A stretch of DNA of 64,000 nucleotides from Montanilutibacter psychrotolerans (GCF_003719825.1 NZ_RIBS01000001.1:62001-126000), one strand, 5' to 3'; shown: positions 44,118 through 53,580, counted from the stretch's first letter. Notes: generated from the letters alone by a model not told the origin. Numbers and translations are program-made.

Positions 44118-45209
44118 ATGCGTATCAATCCCTTACCTGCTGTGGCGTGTTCCCTGTTGCTGTCCGTGCTGCTGTCCGCCTGCGGCGGCGATGCGACGCC
44201 CAAGTCCGCCGGTGGCGCCGATCGTCCGACCGCCGTGACCACCACCGTGCTGCAGCCCCGGCCGTGGAGCGACACCGTTCAGGCGCTGGGCACCGTGCGC
44301 GCCCGCGAAGCGGTCACCGTCACCGCCAAGGTCAGCGAGATCGTGCAGCGCGTGCATTTCGAAAGCGGCGACGTGGTGGCCGCCGGCGCACCGTTGCTGA
44401 CGCTCAGCGGCCAGGCACAGCAGGCCGAATTGCAGGCTGCCCAGGCGGCCGCCAACGAAGCCGATCGCCTCTACGCTCGCCAGAGTGAACTGGCAGCGCA
44501 GCAGCTCATCGCGCGCTCGGCGCTGGACACGCAGCGCGCTGCGCGCGACGCCACCAACGCCAAGGTCGCGCAGATCCGCGCCAGCCTCGGCGACCGCGTG
44601 ATCCGTGCGCCGTTCGCCGGCGTGCTGGGCTTGCGCCAGGTCAGCCCCGGTTCGCTGGTCACCCCCGGCACGCCGATCGCCACCCTCGACGACATCGCGC
44701 GCGTGTTCGCCGATTTCCCGGTGCCCGAGGCGATGCTCGCCCACGTGGCGCCCGGGCAGTCGCTGGCGGCCACCAGCACCGCGTTTCCGGGCCGCCGCTT
44801 CGAAGGCACGGTGAGCGTGATCGACGCACGCCTGGACGAAGCCACGCGCGCGCTGACCGTGCGCGGCGACTTCGCCAACGCCGACCGCGCACTGCGCCCG
44901 GGCATGCTGCTGCAGGTGACCCTCAGTCGCCCCGAGCGCCCGGCGCTGCTGTTGCCGGAGATCGCGATCGTGCAGGTCGGCAACGACGCGTACGTGTTCC
45001 GGGTCAAGCCCGACGGGAGCAGCGTCGAGCGCGTCGACGTGCGCGTCGGCACGCGGCGCGATGGCCTGGCCGAGGTGGTGGATGGCGTGAAGGCCGGCGA
45101 TCGCATCGTCGTCGACGGCACCGGCAAGTTGCGCCCGGGTGCGAAGGTCGAGGAAAAGGCCGCCGACACCGCGCGCGCCGCTGCGCCGGCCGCAGGGCCA
45201 CGCAAGTGA
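44118..45209 (+). CDS. RND efflux periplasmic adaptor (membrane fusion) lipoprotein
   Basis: This 363-residue adaptor has a lipoprotein signal with lipobox LLSAC. The barrel-sandwich hybrid is split around a short helical hairpin (about residues 100-150, QAQQAELQAAQAAANEADRL). It resumes at VIRAPFAGVLGLRQVSPGSLV, a signature of MdtA/AcrA-like proteins, and a beta-barrel and membrane-proximal domain end at KLRPGAKV. It links the inner-membrane pump encoded 58 bases downstream to an outer-membrane channel. A gagagg site precedes the ATG. Confidence 0.93.
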   Translation: MRINPLPAVACSLLLSVLLSACGGDATPKSAGGADRPTAVTTTVLQPRPWSDTVQALGTVRAREAVTVTAKVSEIVQRVHFESGDVVAAGAPLLTLSGQAQQAELQAAQAAANEADRLYARQSELAAQQLIARSALDTQRAARDATNAKVAQIRASLGDRVIRAPFAGVLGLRQVSPGSLVTPGTPIATLDDIARVFADFPVPEAMLAHVAPGQSLAATSTAFPGRRFEGTVSVIDARLDEATRALTVRGDFANADRALRPGMLLQVTLSRPERPALLLPEIAIVQVGNDAYVFRVKPDGSSVERVDVRVGTRRDGLAEVVDGVKAGDRIVVDGTGKLRPGAKVEEKAADTARAAAPAAGPRK

Positions 45210-45267
45210 CCGTTGCCGCGCGCGTGCCCGGGCGGGCACCGCAGGCGCAGGACAGGAGCAAGCCGCG

Positions 45268-48200
45268 ATGATCCTTTCCGATATCTCCATCAAGCGTCCG
45301 GTGTTCGCCACCGTGATGAGCCTGCTGCTGATCGTGCTGGGCATCATGGCGTTCAGTCGGTTGACGCTGCGCGAGTTGCCGGCGATCGATCCACCGGTGG
45401 TGTCGGTGGATGTGACCTATCCGGGCGCATCGGCGGCGGTCGTCGAGACCCGCATTACCCAGGTGCTGGAGGATGCCCTGGCCGGCACCGAGGGCATCGA
45501 GACGCTGGAATCGCGCAGCGTCAACGGCCGCTCCTCGGTCAGCATCGAGTTCAACCTCTCGCGCGACATTGAGGCGGCCGCCAACGACGTGCGCGACGCG
45601 GTCAGCCGGGTGGCCGACCGCATGCCCGAAGAGGCCGATCCGCCCGAGATCGAGAAGGTCGAAAGCGACGCCGAAACCATCATGTGGCTCAACATGAGCA
45701 GCAAGACGATGGACACGCTGCAGCTCAGCGACTACGCCGAGCGCTACGTCGTCGATCGCCTGTCGAGCGTCGACGGCGTCGCGCAGGTGCGGCTGGGCGG
45801 ACGCCAGCGCTACGCGATGCGCGTCTGGCTGGACCGCGACGCGTTGGCCGCGCGCGGCATCACCGTCAACGACGTCGAGAACGCGCTGCGCGCCGAAAAC
45901 GTCGAGCTGCCGGCCGGCCGTCTCGAATCGGATGCGCGCGACTTCACCCTGCGCGTTGCGCGCGGTTACGAGAAGGCCGAGGACTTCGCGCAGATCGCGC
46001 TGGGCAAGGGCCAGGACGGTTACGTGGTGCGGCTGGGCGACGTGGCCAAGGTCGAGCTGGCCTCGGCCGAGCGCCGCGCGTACTACCGCAGCAACGGCGA
46101 GCCCAACATCGGCCTGGGCATCATCAAGACCTCCACCGCCAACAGCCTGGACGTCGCGCGTGCGGCGCGCGACGCGGCCGAACGCATCCGGCCCTCGTTG
46201 CCCGAAGGCACCGACATCTTCGTCGCGTTCGACAGCACGGTGTTCATCGACGCCTCGGTCGAGCGCGTGTATCACACGCTGTTCGAGGCGATCGCGCTGG
46301 TGCTGGTGGTGATCTGGCTGTTCCTGGGCAGCCTGCGCGCGGCGCTGATTCCGGCGGTGACCGTGCCGGTGTGCCTGGTGGCTGCGTTCATTCCGCTGTA
46401 TGCGTTCGGCTTCTCGATCAACCTGATGACGCTGCTGGCGCTGGTGCTGTGCATCGGCCTGGTGGTCGACGATGCGATCGTGGTGCTGGAAAACATCCAG
46501 CGCCGCGCTGACCTTGGCGAGCCAAAACTCGTGGCCGCAGTGCGCGGCACGCGACAGGTCGCGTTCGCGGTGATCGCCACCACCGCGGTGCTGGTGGCGG
46601 TGTTCCTGCCGGTCGGTTTCATGGAAGGCAACACGGGGCGGCTGTTCCGCGAGTTGTCGGTGGCCCTGGCCGGCGCCGTGGCGATCTCGGCGTTCGTCGC
46701 GTTGACGCTCACGCCGATGATGTCGTCCAAGCTGGTGCGCCCGCACGACCACGAAAAGTCGACGCGCGTGAACCGCTGGGTCAACGGACGCCTGGATGCG
46801 TTGGGCCGTCACTACCGCAGCTTCCTCGATCGAAGCGTCGACAAGCCGTGGTGGTTTGGCGCGTTGATGGTGCTGGCGCTGTTGCTGAGCTTCGGCCTGT
46901 TCAAGCTGGTGCCCAGCGAACTGGCGCCGCCGGAAGATCGCGGCGCGTTCTTCGTGTCGGTGGTCGGGCCCGAAGGCGCCGGCTACGACTACTCGGTGAA
47001 GCAGATCAACGCCGTCGAGAAGGTGCTGGCGCGCCACACCGGCAGCGACCAGCCCATCCAGCGCGCCAACACGCGCGTTCCGGGCGGCTTCGGCGCCGGC
47101 GAGGAGATGCACACCGGCCAGGTGATCGTCTTCCTGCAGGACTGGGACAAGCGCAAGGTCAGCACCAACGACGTGGTGGACAGCCTGCGCGGCGAGCTGG
47201 GCAAGCTGCCCGGCGTCCGCGCCAACCCGTCGGTGCGCACCGGCCTGGTGCGCAGCCGCGGACAGCCGCTGCAGATCGTGCTGGGCGGGCCGGACTACGT
47301 GGAACTGGCGCAATGGCGCGACCGGTTGCTGGCGCGCATGGAGTCCAACCCGCAGTTGTTCTCGGTGGATTCCGACTACAAGGAAACCCGCCCGCAGATG
47401 CGCGTGCAGATCGATCGCCAGCGCGCCGCGGACCTGGGCGTCAGCGTGACCGACATCGGCCACGCGCTCGAGACCATGATGGGATCGCGGCGCGTCACCA
47501 CCTTCGTGCAGGACGGCGAGGAGTACGACGTGATCGTGCAGGCCGACAAGCCCGGCCGCGCGTCGCCGGCCGACCTCGCCGCCATCCAGGTGCGTGCACG
47601 CGAAGGCGGCCTGGTGCCGCTGTCCAACCTGGTCACGCTGCGCGAGCTGGCCGAGCCGGGCAGCTTCAACCGCTTCAACCGCCTGCGCGCCATCACCATC
47701 AGCGCCGGTCTTGCGCCGGGCTACCGCATGGGCGAGGCGATCACCTGGCTCAACGGGGTTGTCGCCGAGGAACTGCCCGAGCACGCGCAGATCGACTGGA
47801 AGGGCGAGTCGCGCGAGTACCAGCAAGCCGGTGGGGCGGTGCTGCTGACCTTCACGCTGGCGCTGCTGATCGTTTACCTGGTGCTGGCCGCGCAGTTCGA
47901 GAGCTTCATCCACCCGTTCGTGATCATGCTGACCGTGCCGCTGGGCGTGCTGGGTGCGCTGATCGGCCTGTGGCTTACCGGCGGCACGCTGAACCTGTTC
48001 AGCCAGATCGGCATCGTGATGCTGGTGGGCCTGGCGGCGAAGAACGGCATCCTGATCGTCGAGTTCGCCAACCAGCTGCGCGACCAGGGCCGACGCATCC
48101 ACGATGCGATCGTCGAAGCCTCGGCGGTGCGGTTGCGGCCGATCCTGATGACCTCGATCGCCACCGTTGCCGGCGCCTTGCCGCTGGTGCTGGCCGGTGG

Positions 48201-48393
48201 TCCCGGCTCGGCCAGCCGCGCGACGATCGGCGTGGTGGTGATCTTCGGCGTGTCCTTCTCGACGCTGCTGTCGCTGGTGGTGGTGCCGGTGTTCTACGTG
48301 CTGCTGGCGAAGTACACGCGCTCGCCCGACGCCGTGGCGCACGAGCTGAAAGCCCTGGAAGTGTCGACACCGCAGGCAGGCGGGCACGCCTGA
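45268..48393 (+). CDS. RND-family multidrug efflux permease
   Basis: This 1,041-residue inner-membrane pump has the AcrB/MexB topology: the N-terminal helix after ISIKRPVFATVMSLLLIVLG, a large porter loop, the helix-4 proton-relay segment LVLCIGLVVDDAIVVLENIQ with its Asp pair, a second porter loop, and C-terminal GLAAKNGILIVEFANQLRDQG. It exports hydrophobic drugs using proton flow. No outer-membrane factor or regulator gene is adjacent, so it must share one encoded elsewhere. The 120-bp tandem repeats begin 18 bases after its stop. Confidence 0.95.
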   Translation: MILSDISIKRPVFATVMSLLLIVLGIMAFSRLTLRELPAIDPPVVSVDVTYPGASAAVVETRITQVLEDALAGTEGIETLESRSVNGRSSVSIEFNLSRDIEAAANDVRDAVSRVADRMPEEADPPEIEKVESDAETIMWLNMSSKTMDTLQLSDYAERYVVDRLSSVDGVAQVRLGGRQRYAMRVWLDRDALAARGITVNDVENALRAENVELPAGRLESDARDFTLRVARGYEKAEDFAQIALGKGQDGYVVRLGDVAKVELASAERRAYYRSNGEPNIGLGIIKTSTANSLDVARAARDAAERIRPSLPEGTDIFVAFDSTVFIDASVERVYHTLFEAIALVLVVIWLFLGSLRAALIPAVTVPVCLVAAFIPLYAFGFSINLMTLLALVLCIGLVVDDAIVVLENIQRRADLGEPKLVAAVRGTRQVAFAVIATTAVLVAVFLPVGFMEGNTGRLFRELSVALAGAVAISAFVALTLTPMMSSKLVRPHDHEKSTRVNRWVNGRLDALGRHYRSFLDRSVDKPWWFGALMVLALLLSFGLFKLVPSELAPPEDRGAFFVSVVGPEGAGYDYSVKQINAVEKVLARHTGSDQPIQRANTRVPGGFGAGEEMHTGQVIVFLQDWDKRKVSTNDVVDSLRGELGKLPGVRANPSVRTGLVRSRGQPLQIVLGGPDYVELAQWRDRLLARMESNPQLFSVDSDYKETRPQMRVQIDRQRAADLGVSVTDIGHALETMMGSRRVTTFVQDGEEYDVIVQADKPGRASPADLAAIQVRAREGGLVPLSNLVTLRELAEPGSFNRFNRLRAITISAGLAPGYRMGEAITWLNGVVAEELPEHAQIDWKGESREYQQAGGAVLLTFTLALLIVYLVLAAQFESFIHPFVIMLTVPLGVLGALIGLWLTGGTLNLFSQIGIVMLVGLAAKNGILIVEFANQLRDQGRRIHDAIVEASAVRLRPILMTSIATVAGALPLVLAGGPGSASRATIGVVVIFGVSFSTLLSLVVVPVFYVLLAKYTRSPDAVAHELKALEVSTPQAGGHA

Positions 48394-48875
48394 CGGTTGG
48401 GACAAGGCGGCGAAGTAGGGTGGGTTGAGCGCAGCGAAGCCCACCATCGCCATCCCACACGCCGCTGCGTCACCGCGCCCCGCCTCCCGTAACCGTGCCA
48501 CCCGCCCGCCGGCGGAGCTGCAGACTCCCGCGAAGTAGGGTGGGTGGAGCGAAGCGATACCCACCATCGCCATCCGGCCCGCCACCGCGTTGCCCCGCCC
48601 CGCCTCCCGTAACCGTGCCACCCGCCCGCCGGCGGAGCTGCAGACTCCCGCGAAGTAGGGTGGGTGGAGCGCAGCGATACCCACCATCGCCATCCCGCCC
48701 GCCCCCGCGTCACCTCCTCCCGGCTTCCCGCAACCGCGTCGCCGCGGACCACCACCACGAACCGCCGCTCCGCCATCCGCCCGCATTGCGCACCGCGCCG
48801 CAACGCGGCTGCGAGTAAAGTTGCGCCCCCGTATCCAGGTCGCGCGTTCGCGCCGACCGTGCCAAGGCGCCCGCC
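48394..48875. other. intergenic region with tandem repeats
   Basis: The gap between the pump gene and the methyltransferase gene is mostly the 120-base tandem repeat listed next. The last ~100 bases carry the upstream region of the methyltransferase gene, with a possible gagtaaagttgc -10-like stretch. Confidence 0.5.
48411..48770. repeat. three-copy 120-bp tandem repeat containing a REP element
   Basis: Units start at 48411, 48531 and 48651, exactly 120 bases apart. Each begins gcgaagtagggtgggt and continues through gagcgcagcgatacccaccatcgccatc; a GC-rich filler and cgcctcccgtaaccgtgcca, then cggcggagctgcagactccc, complete the first two. The third copy degenerates after about 75 bases. The leading 35 bases are the same palindromic element found at 36387 and 51589. 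Confidence 0.93.
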
Positions 48876-50252
48876 ATGTCCGACGAAAAGTCCCGCCCGC
48901 CTTCCGGCGACACTCCCTGGGGCAAGTCCCCGCGCCGCGACGATGCCGGCGACGATGCGCCGCGTGGCAAGCCGGCTGCGCCCGTCGGACCCGGCACGCG
49001 CCTGCAGCGTCCGCCGGCCGATGCTTATGCCCCGCGCGCCAATCCGCGCGCCGGTGGGCCGCGCCCGGGCGGTCCGCGCCCGCCGCGTGACGACTCGCGC
49101 GGCCCGGCCGGCCGTGGCGGACCACGTCCGCCAGGCGGCCCGCGTGGCGAGCGCAGCGACCGTGGCGACCGTGGCGAACGCCCCGGCGGCTACCCGCCGC
49201 GCGGCGACTTCGCTCCCCGTACCCCGCGTGGCGACGTCACGTCACGCCCCCCGCGCGGCGACTTCGCCCCGCGCGACCGCTTCGACGCCCCGCGCCCGCC
49301 GCGCAGCGACGCCGGGCCGCGTCCCTACCAGCGCGATGACCGGCCGGCCCGCGATGCCGGCGCGCCAGCGCGCCCGTACCAGCGCTTCGACAACAAGCGC
49401 CCGGACAGCCCCCATCCGCGCCATGACGCCCCGCGTCCCGGCGACCGTCCGCCGGCGCGTCGCGAAGAGGAGTTCGACTTCGACGAGGCCGCCGGCCAGG
49501 TCGCCCCGGTGCGCGAGCGCCGCGGCAACGAGCTGCGGATGTACGGCCTCAATGCGATCGACGCTGTCTTCCGCGCCCGCCCCGAGGCGATCCGCAAGCT
49601 CTACCTGAGCGAGTCGCGGATCCCGGCGCTGCAGCCGCTGCTGAAGTGGTGCGTGGCCAACAAGGTGGGCTACCGCGTGGTCGAGGAAACCGACCTGCAC
49701 AAGCTGGCCGCCAGTGCCCACCACGAAGGCGTGGTGGCCGAAGTGCTGCGCGTCGAGCCGACGTCGCTGTCGGAGTGGCTGCGCGACCTGCCGGCCGGCC
49801 CGCAATGCGTGCTCTGGCTCGATGGCGTTGGCAACCCGCACAACCTCGGCGCGATCCTGCGATCGGCCGCGCACTTCGGAGTGAACGCGGTGCTGCTGCC
49901 CAAGGACTCGACGCTGGCCCTGTCCGGAGCCGCCGCGCGCGTTGCCGAAGGCGGTGCCGAGGCCGTCCCGTTCGTGCGCCTGGGACGCAGCGACAACGCC
50001 ATCGCCCAACTGCGCAGCGCCGGCTTCGAACTGGCCGCCACCGTGGTCAACGGCGGCGGAAACCTCTTCGACCAGGAACTGCCCGACCGACTGGCCTATG
50101 TCATCGGCGCCGAAGGCGAGGGCATGGACCGCGAACTCGCCGCCGCCTGCGAGCACCGCCTATCGATTCCCGGCACCGGCGCGGTAGAAAGCCTCAACGT
50201 GGCCGCCGCCACCGCAGTGCTGCTGGCAGCGTGGCGGGCGACACGGGAGTAG
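48876..50252 (+). CDS. SpoU/TrmH-family RNA 2'-O-methyltransferase with long disordered N-terminus
   Basis: The protein has 458 residues. The last ~245 form a standard RlmB/TrmH-type enzyme: substrate-binding domain from MYGLNAIDAVFRARPEAI, then the knotted SAM-binding domain with NPHNLGAILRSAAHFG, YVIGAEGEGM and IPGTGAVESLNVAAATAVLL. Residues 1-~210 are extremely rich in Arg, Pro, Gly and Asp (GGPRPGGPRPPRDDSRG style) and predicted disordered and basic, fit for RNA binding. Typical RlmB is about 250 residues. It methylates a ribose in rRNA or tRNA; the exact site is unknown. It is followed by a strong terminator. Confidence 0.9.
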   Translation: MSDEKSRPPSGDTPWGKSPRRDDAGDDAPRGKPAAPVGPGTRLQRPPADAYAPRANPRAGGPRPGGPRPPRDDSRGPAGRGGPRPPGGPRGERSDRGDRGERPGGYPPRGDFAPRTPRGDVTSRPPRGDFAPRDRFDAPRPPRSDAGPRPYQRDDRPARDAGAPARPYQRFDNKRPDSPHPRHDAPRPGDRPPARREEEFDFDEAAGQVAPVRERRGNELRMYGLNAIDAVFRARPEAIRKLYLSESRIPALQPLLKWCVANKVGYRVVEETDLHKLAASAHHEGVVAEVLRVEPTSLSEWLRDLPAGPQCVLWLDGVGNPHNLGAILRSAAHFGVNAVLLPKDSTLALSGAAARVAEGGAEAVPFVRLGRSDNAIAQLRSAGFELAATVVNGGGNLFDQELPDRLAYVIGAEGEGMDRELAAACEHRLSIPGTGAVESLNVAAATAVLLAAWRATRE

Positions 50253-50265
50253 GACGAGCCAAAAT

Positions 50266-50297
50266 TGACAAGGCCCGCATTGCGGGCCTTGTCATTT
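50266..50297 (+). terminator. rho-independent terminator after the RNA methyltransferase gene
   Basis: A 14-bp stem (tgacaaggcccgca/tgcgggccttgtca) with a single t between the arms is followed by ttt. An aaaa run on the other side could let it work in both directions. Confidence 0.85.
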
Positions 50298-50451
50298 GCG
50301 GAGGTTCGTTCGGAGGATTTGGATCGGAATACCTTGCGTAGGAATGCTCTGACCTCTCGTTGAGCCTTCGCCGGACTGCGATGAGCACGGGCCGATGCGA
50401 CGATCCTCGCACTTGAGTCGATGGAGGGCAGGATGCCCAGGATGACGCGAC

Positions 50452-50979
50452 ATGGAACGCTTGTTGCTGGGAACACTGCTTTCCTTGGCGACGACTGCCT
50501 GTGCGTCCACGCCACCGCCGCCACCGCCACCGCCGCCGCCACACACCGAGCTTTTCGAGGCGCTTCCGCGCGGCACAACCGCGTCTTGCGGCCTGCTGCC
50601 AAAACTGTTGGAGCTTCCGTTTAGGCCAACCGATCCGATCCTGGACCCGGTCTACAGGCTGCTGAGGGATCAAAAGGACAAGGTTCGGGATTGCTTGCAG
50701 GATTCGATCACCAGCACGACACCCATGCCTGACCCCCGTCATATGGTGAAGGCGGATGACTTCACGGTGGGCGACCTGGCGTACATGCTGTTGGTTGACT
50801 ACTACGGCATCCCGTTCGCCGAGCTATGGCCTTCCGACGCCCGCGCCGACTACGAAAAGCGCGGCGCGGTGGCCTACAGCACTTGGATACGAAAGCCAGG
50901 AAACCGCAACTACCTGCAACGTAGAGTCCGTGCGTGGTTCGAAAGCGGGGGGCAATACCGGTCGGGCGGAGATCCTTGA
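50452..50979 (+). CDS. hypothetical proline-rich lipoprotein
   Basis: This 175-residue protein starts MERLLLGTLLSLATTACAST, an export signal with a lipobox-like TTAC. A run of ten prolines follows and then a compact domain of ~140 residues with two Cys (ASCGLLPKL and RDCLQDS) and an aromatic-rich middle (LAYMLLVDYYGIPFAELW). No family is recognised. The poly-Pro run may act as a spacer away from the membrane. Confidence 0.6.
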   Translation: MERLLLGTLLSLATTACASTPPPPPPPPPPHTELFEALPRGTTASCGLLPKLLELPFRPTDPILDPVYRLLRDQKDKVRDCLQDSITSTTPMPDPRHMVKADDFTVGDLAYMLLVDYYGIPFAELWPSDARADYEKRGAVAYSTWIRKPGNRNYLQRRVRAWFESGGQYRSGGDP

Positions 50980-51076
50980 CTTGTGCTCGGCGGGTTGGAT
51001 TCCGCCCTATCAGGTTGCCCGGCTCCGAAGATTCAGCACAGCGGGGGCGGCCCGGAACCAATGGCAGCTCTGGTGC

Positions 51077-51114
51077 GGCGATGATTGGTATCGCTTCGCA
51101 CAACCCATCCTTCG
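51077..51114. repeat. degenerate REP element
   Basis: gcgatgattggtatcgcttcgcacaacccatccttcgg is a diverged copy of the element gatgggtatcgcttcgctcaacccatcctacgg seen at 51589-51624. Confidence 0.6.
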
Positions 51115-51162
51115 GACTCCACATATGGCAAGCACCACGTGCGCACCAGGATGAGCAGATAA

Positions 51163-51420
51163 ATGACCGATCGTCAGAGCACTAGGCCGGCACCCTACCT
51201 TTCCGCATTTGCGGTAATCGCATCGGCTTTGAGTTGGTCTTCGCTCAACTCCCCGCTCCTGTATGCCTTCAGTACGCTATCGATGACGTTGCTTCTTGCC
51301 ACGGTGCTGACTACCCGACGTACCGGCGGCATGGCAATGAATAGGTACTCGCTGTTGATAGCTGGCGTTGCCGGAGCTCTCGCCGTCTCCGCCGTAGCGT
51401 TGAAGGTCTCGATTTCTTGA
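51163..51420 (+). CDS. small hypothetical membrane protein
   Basis: This 85-residue protein has three hydrophobic stretches (about residues 11-28, 33-47 and 62-82) separated by a positively charged loop, TTRRTGG. A ggatgag sequence lies upstream of the ATG. An opposite-strand frame over the same bases is an alternative and is discussed among the rejected items. No family is recognised. Confidence 0.4.
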   Translation: MTDRQSTRPAPYLSAFAVIASALSWSSLNSPLLYAFSTLSMTLLLATVLTTRRTGGMAMNRYSLLIAGVAGALAVSAVALKVSIS

Positions 51421-51516
51421 GCACGAAGGTGCCCGTCGGATCGGGCGCCTTGTTGCGCACCAATGGGTTTGGCGACCGAGCTCAAGTGGGTCCGATGGAG
51501 TAAATGACAAACCCGT

Positions 51517-51982
51517 GAGGCGGGCTTGAGCCCGCGCTACGTCATCGATCGCTCGGAACCGTAGGGCGGGCCATGGCCCGCCAGCGGCGATGATGGGTAT
51601 CGCTTCGCTCAACCCATCCTACGGACAGATCCGGATGATTGCGGCGGAGTAACCGGTGCGGGTCGACGGGATTCTTGAACTCCGCGGAAGGCGGGCTTGA
51701 GCCCGCCCTACGCCAACTGACTCTCGATGGCTTGGAAATGTAGGGTGGGCCCTGGCCCACCGGCGGGCGCCGGGTAAGCGTCCGGTGATATCACCTACGG
51801 AATGTGTCGCTCGATCTCACGTCTTCCAAGCAATGGAGCGGGGCCGCTGAGTCGATTCCATAACGCACAAGCCCGCCATTCGGCGGGCTTGTTGTTTGCG
51901 GAGTTGCTTGATTGGCCGCCGTGGAAGGCAGGGCAATCGCGATGCGTAACCCGCTTAAGGCGGGCTTGAGCCCGCCCTACGA
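51517..51982. repeat. cluster of REP-type palindromes
   Basis: Three near-identical ggcgggcttgagcccgccctac hairpins, two gtagggYgggcc-type hairpins and one gatgggtatcgcttcgctcaacccatcctacgg element lie within 466 bases. Spacers are 20-240 bases. The last copy ends eight bases before the stop of the M28 peptidase gene and may serve as its terminator. Confidence 0.85.
51867..51897 (+). terminator. hairpin with terminator form
   Basis: The stem acaagcccgcc/ggcgggcttgt is followed by tgttt. The stem matches that of the terminator at 26836, suggesting a shared mobile or conserved hairpin. Confidence 0.6.
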
Positions 51983-51990
51983 CAACTGGG

Positions 51991-53427
51991 TTACTCGCTC
52001 GGGACCGCCGCCGGCTTGGCCTCGCTGCCGAAATCGCCCTCGGCCTGCGCGGCCAGGTAGGCGAACACCGCGTAGGCGGCGACGTTCTGGGCCAGGTCCT
52101 GGGGGTTGATCTTGTCGAGGGTGTCGTCGGGGGTGTGGTGCAGGTCGAAGTAATCGCTGCCGTCCTGGCGCAACGTCGCCCAGGCCATGCCGTTGGCGAC
52201 GAACGGGGTGAGGTCCGGGCCGGGACCGCCCTCGCCTGGGGTGTGCTCGATCCCCAGAGGTGCCAGCGCAGCGGCGATCTGGTCGACGGCGACCTTCGCG
52301 TGCTCGGGCGCGCCGCTGGCGAACGCGTACACGCGGCCGGCGCCGAAGTCGCTCTCGGCGGCGAGCTGGTGACGGGTGATGTTGGCGGCGTGCGCCTGCG
52401 CGTAGGCCTTGCCGCCGTGCAGACCCTGCTCTTCGTTGGCGAAGGCCACCACGCGGATGGTGCGGGCCGGGTGCTTGGGCAGGTCGCCGATGAGCTTGCC
52501 GGCCGCCATGGTCAGGCCGATGCCGGCGCCGTCGTCGATTGCGCCGGTGCCCAGGTCCCACGAATCGAGGTGGCCGCCGATCAGCACCACTTCGTCGGGG
52601 CGGCTGCTGCCGGTGATCTCGCCGATGACGTTGTGCGAGGTGGCTTCGCCGTCCCAGCCGCAGTCCAGCGAGACGCGCACGCGCTGCGGGCCGCGAGCCA
52701 GCAGGCGCGTCAGCTGGTCGGCATCGGGCACGGCCAGGGCCGCCGAGGGAATCGGCGTGAGACCGTCGTCGAAGCGCGTGATGCCAGTGTGCGGATTGCG
52801 GTGGGAATCGGTACCGGCCGAACGCATCAGGAAGGCCACCGCGCCAGCGCGGATCGCGGCCGACGGAGCGCGGCTGCGCACGCCAGAACCGGGGCCGTAA
52901 CCGGCACCGTCGCGGGCGCGCTCCATCTTGTAGTCGACGAAGGCGATCTTGCCCGCCAGCGAACCGGCCGGCGCGGCTTCCAGCGCGGCCAGGTCGGCGA
53001 AGCGCACGACTTCGCCTTCGACCGTGCCGGCCGGGCTGCCGCCCAGTGCGGTCAGGATCAGCGGCTGGGCATTGGCCCCGAGCACCTGCGCGCTCTCGCT
53101 GCGGCGCTCCCAGCGCGGGAACGTGACCGGCTCGATCCAGACCTTGTCGAAGCCCAGCTCCTTGAACTTCGCCTGCGCCCAGGCCACGGCGCGCGCGTCG
53201 GCTTCGCTGCCGGCCAGGCGGGCGCCGACTTCGGTGGTCAGCGATTCGGTGATGCGGTAGCCCAGGTCACTGGCCAGCGCGGCTTCGCGCAGCCGGGCCG
53301 ATTCGCTGATGGCAGCGTCGGGGATGCGCGTCTGCGGCGGTGCGGCGACCGCCTGACCGGTGGCAAGGAACGCAGCGAGCGCGAGCGACAGCGACGAGGC
53401 AAGCATGGTGTGCAGCGGTACCCGCAT
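51991..53427 (-). CDS. secreted M28-family zinc peptidase
   Basis: This 478-residue aminopeptidase-type enzyme starts at an ATG with a ggagaa site. Its signal peptide ends ATGQAVAA. A PA-type insert domain covers about residues 130-240. The peptidase domain has dizinc ligands in GGHLDSWDLGTGAIDDGAG, FANEEQGLHG, AESDFG and HHTPDDTLDK. It probably removes N-terminal residues from peptides outside the cytoplasm, complementing the S8 protease. Confidence 0.93.
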   Translation of the reverse strand: MRVPLHTMLASSLSLALAAFLATGQAVAAPPQTRIPDAAISESARLREAALASDLGYRITESLTTEVGARLAGSEADARAVAWAQAKFKELGFDKVWIEPVTFPRWERRSESAQVLGANAQPLILTALGGSPAGTVEGEVVRFADLAALEAAPAGSLAGKIAFVDYKMERARDGAGYGPGSGVRSRAPSAAIRAGAVAFLMRSAGTDSHRNPHTGITRFDDGLTPIPSAALAVPDADQLTRLLARGPQRVRVSLDCGWDGEATSHNVIGEITGSSRPDEVVLIGGHLDSWDLGTGAIDDGAGIGLTMAAGKLIGDLPKHPARTIRVVAFANEEQGLHGGKAYAQAHAANITRHQLAAESDFGAGRVYAFASGAPEHAKVAVDQIAAALAPLGIEHTPGEGGPGPDLTPFVANGMAWATLRQDGSDYFDLHHTPDDTLDKINPQDLAQNVAAYAVFAYLAAQAEGDFGSEAKPAAVPSE

Positions 53428-53580
53428 TCCGTTCTCCGGCAGACAGAAACGACGAAGCCGCGAGCGTAGCAACTCGCGGCTCCTGTGCTGCGTGCCTCAA
53501 GTCACGCCCCGTGGTGCCGGGCGTGGCCGATGGCGGGTCCATCGCTTCAGCGAATCGCGGATCTCATGCGGCGACAGACT

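Larger units (their letters stand above)
51421..51990. other. repeat-rich intergenic region
   Basis: These 570 bases contain no gene. They hold several short palindromes of two kinds: ggcgggcttgagcccgccctacg (51517-51540, 51689-51712, 51957-51982) and gtagggcgggccatggcccgcc / gtagggtgggccctggcccacc (51561-51582, 51740-51761). A GTAGGATGGGTTGAGCG-type element lies at 51589-51624, and a terminator hairpin is at 51867-51897. The arrangement is a typical cluster of non-coding palindromic repeats. Confidence 0.8.

Noticed and set aside
45004-49125. Minus-strand open frame of 1,373 codons
   Set aside because: It is an antisense shadow of the RND permease and neighbouring regions. Its composition is dominated by Arg/His/Gln/Val typical of GC-rich antisense frames, with no domain, and it crosses the tandem repeats.
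51195-51485. Minus-strand frame of 96 codons overlapping the small membrane protein
   Set aside because: Its C-terminal part (VIDSVLKAYRSGELSEDQL) looks somewhat protein-like, so it is a real alternative. However, it begins with TTG without a ribosome site, and the plus-strand frame has clear membrane segments. Ribosome profiling would decide.
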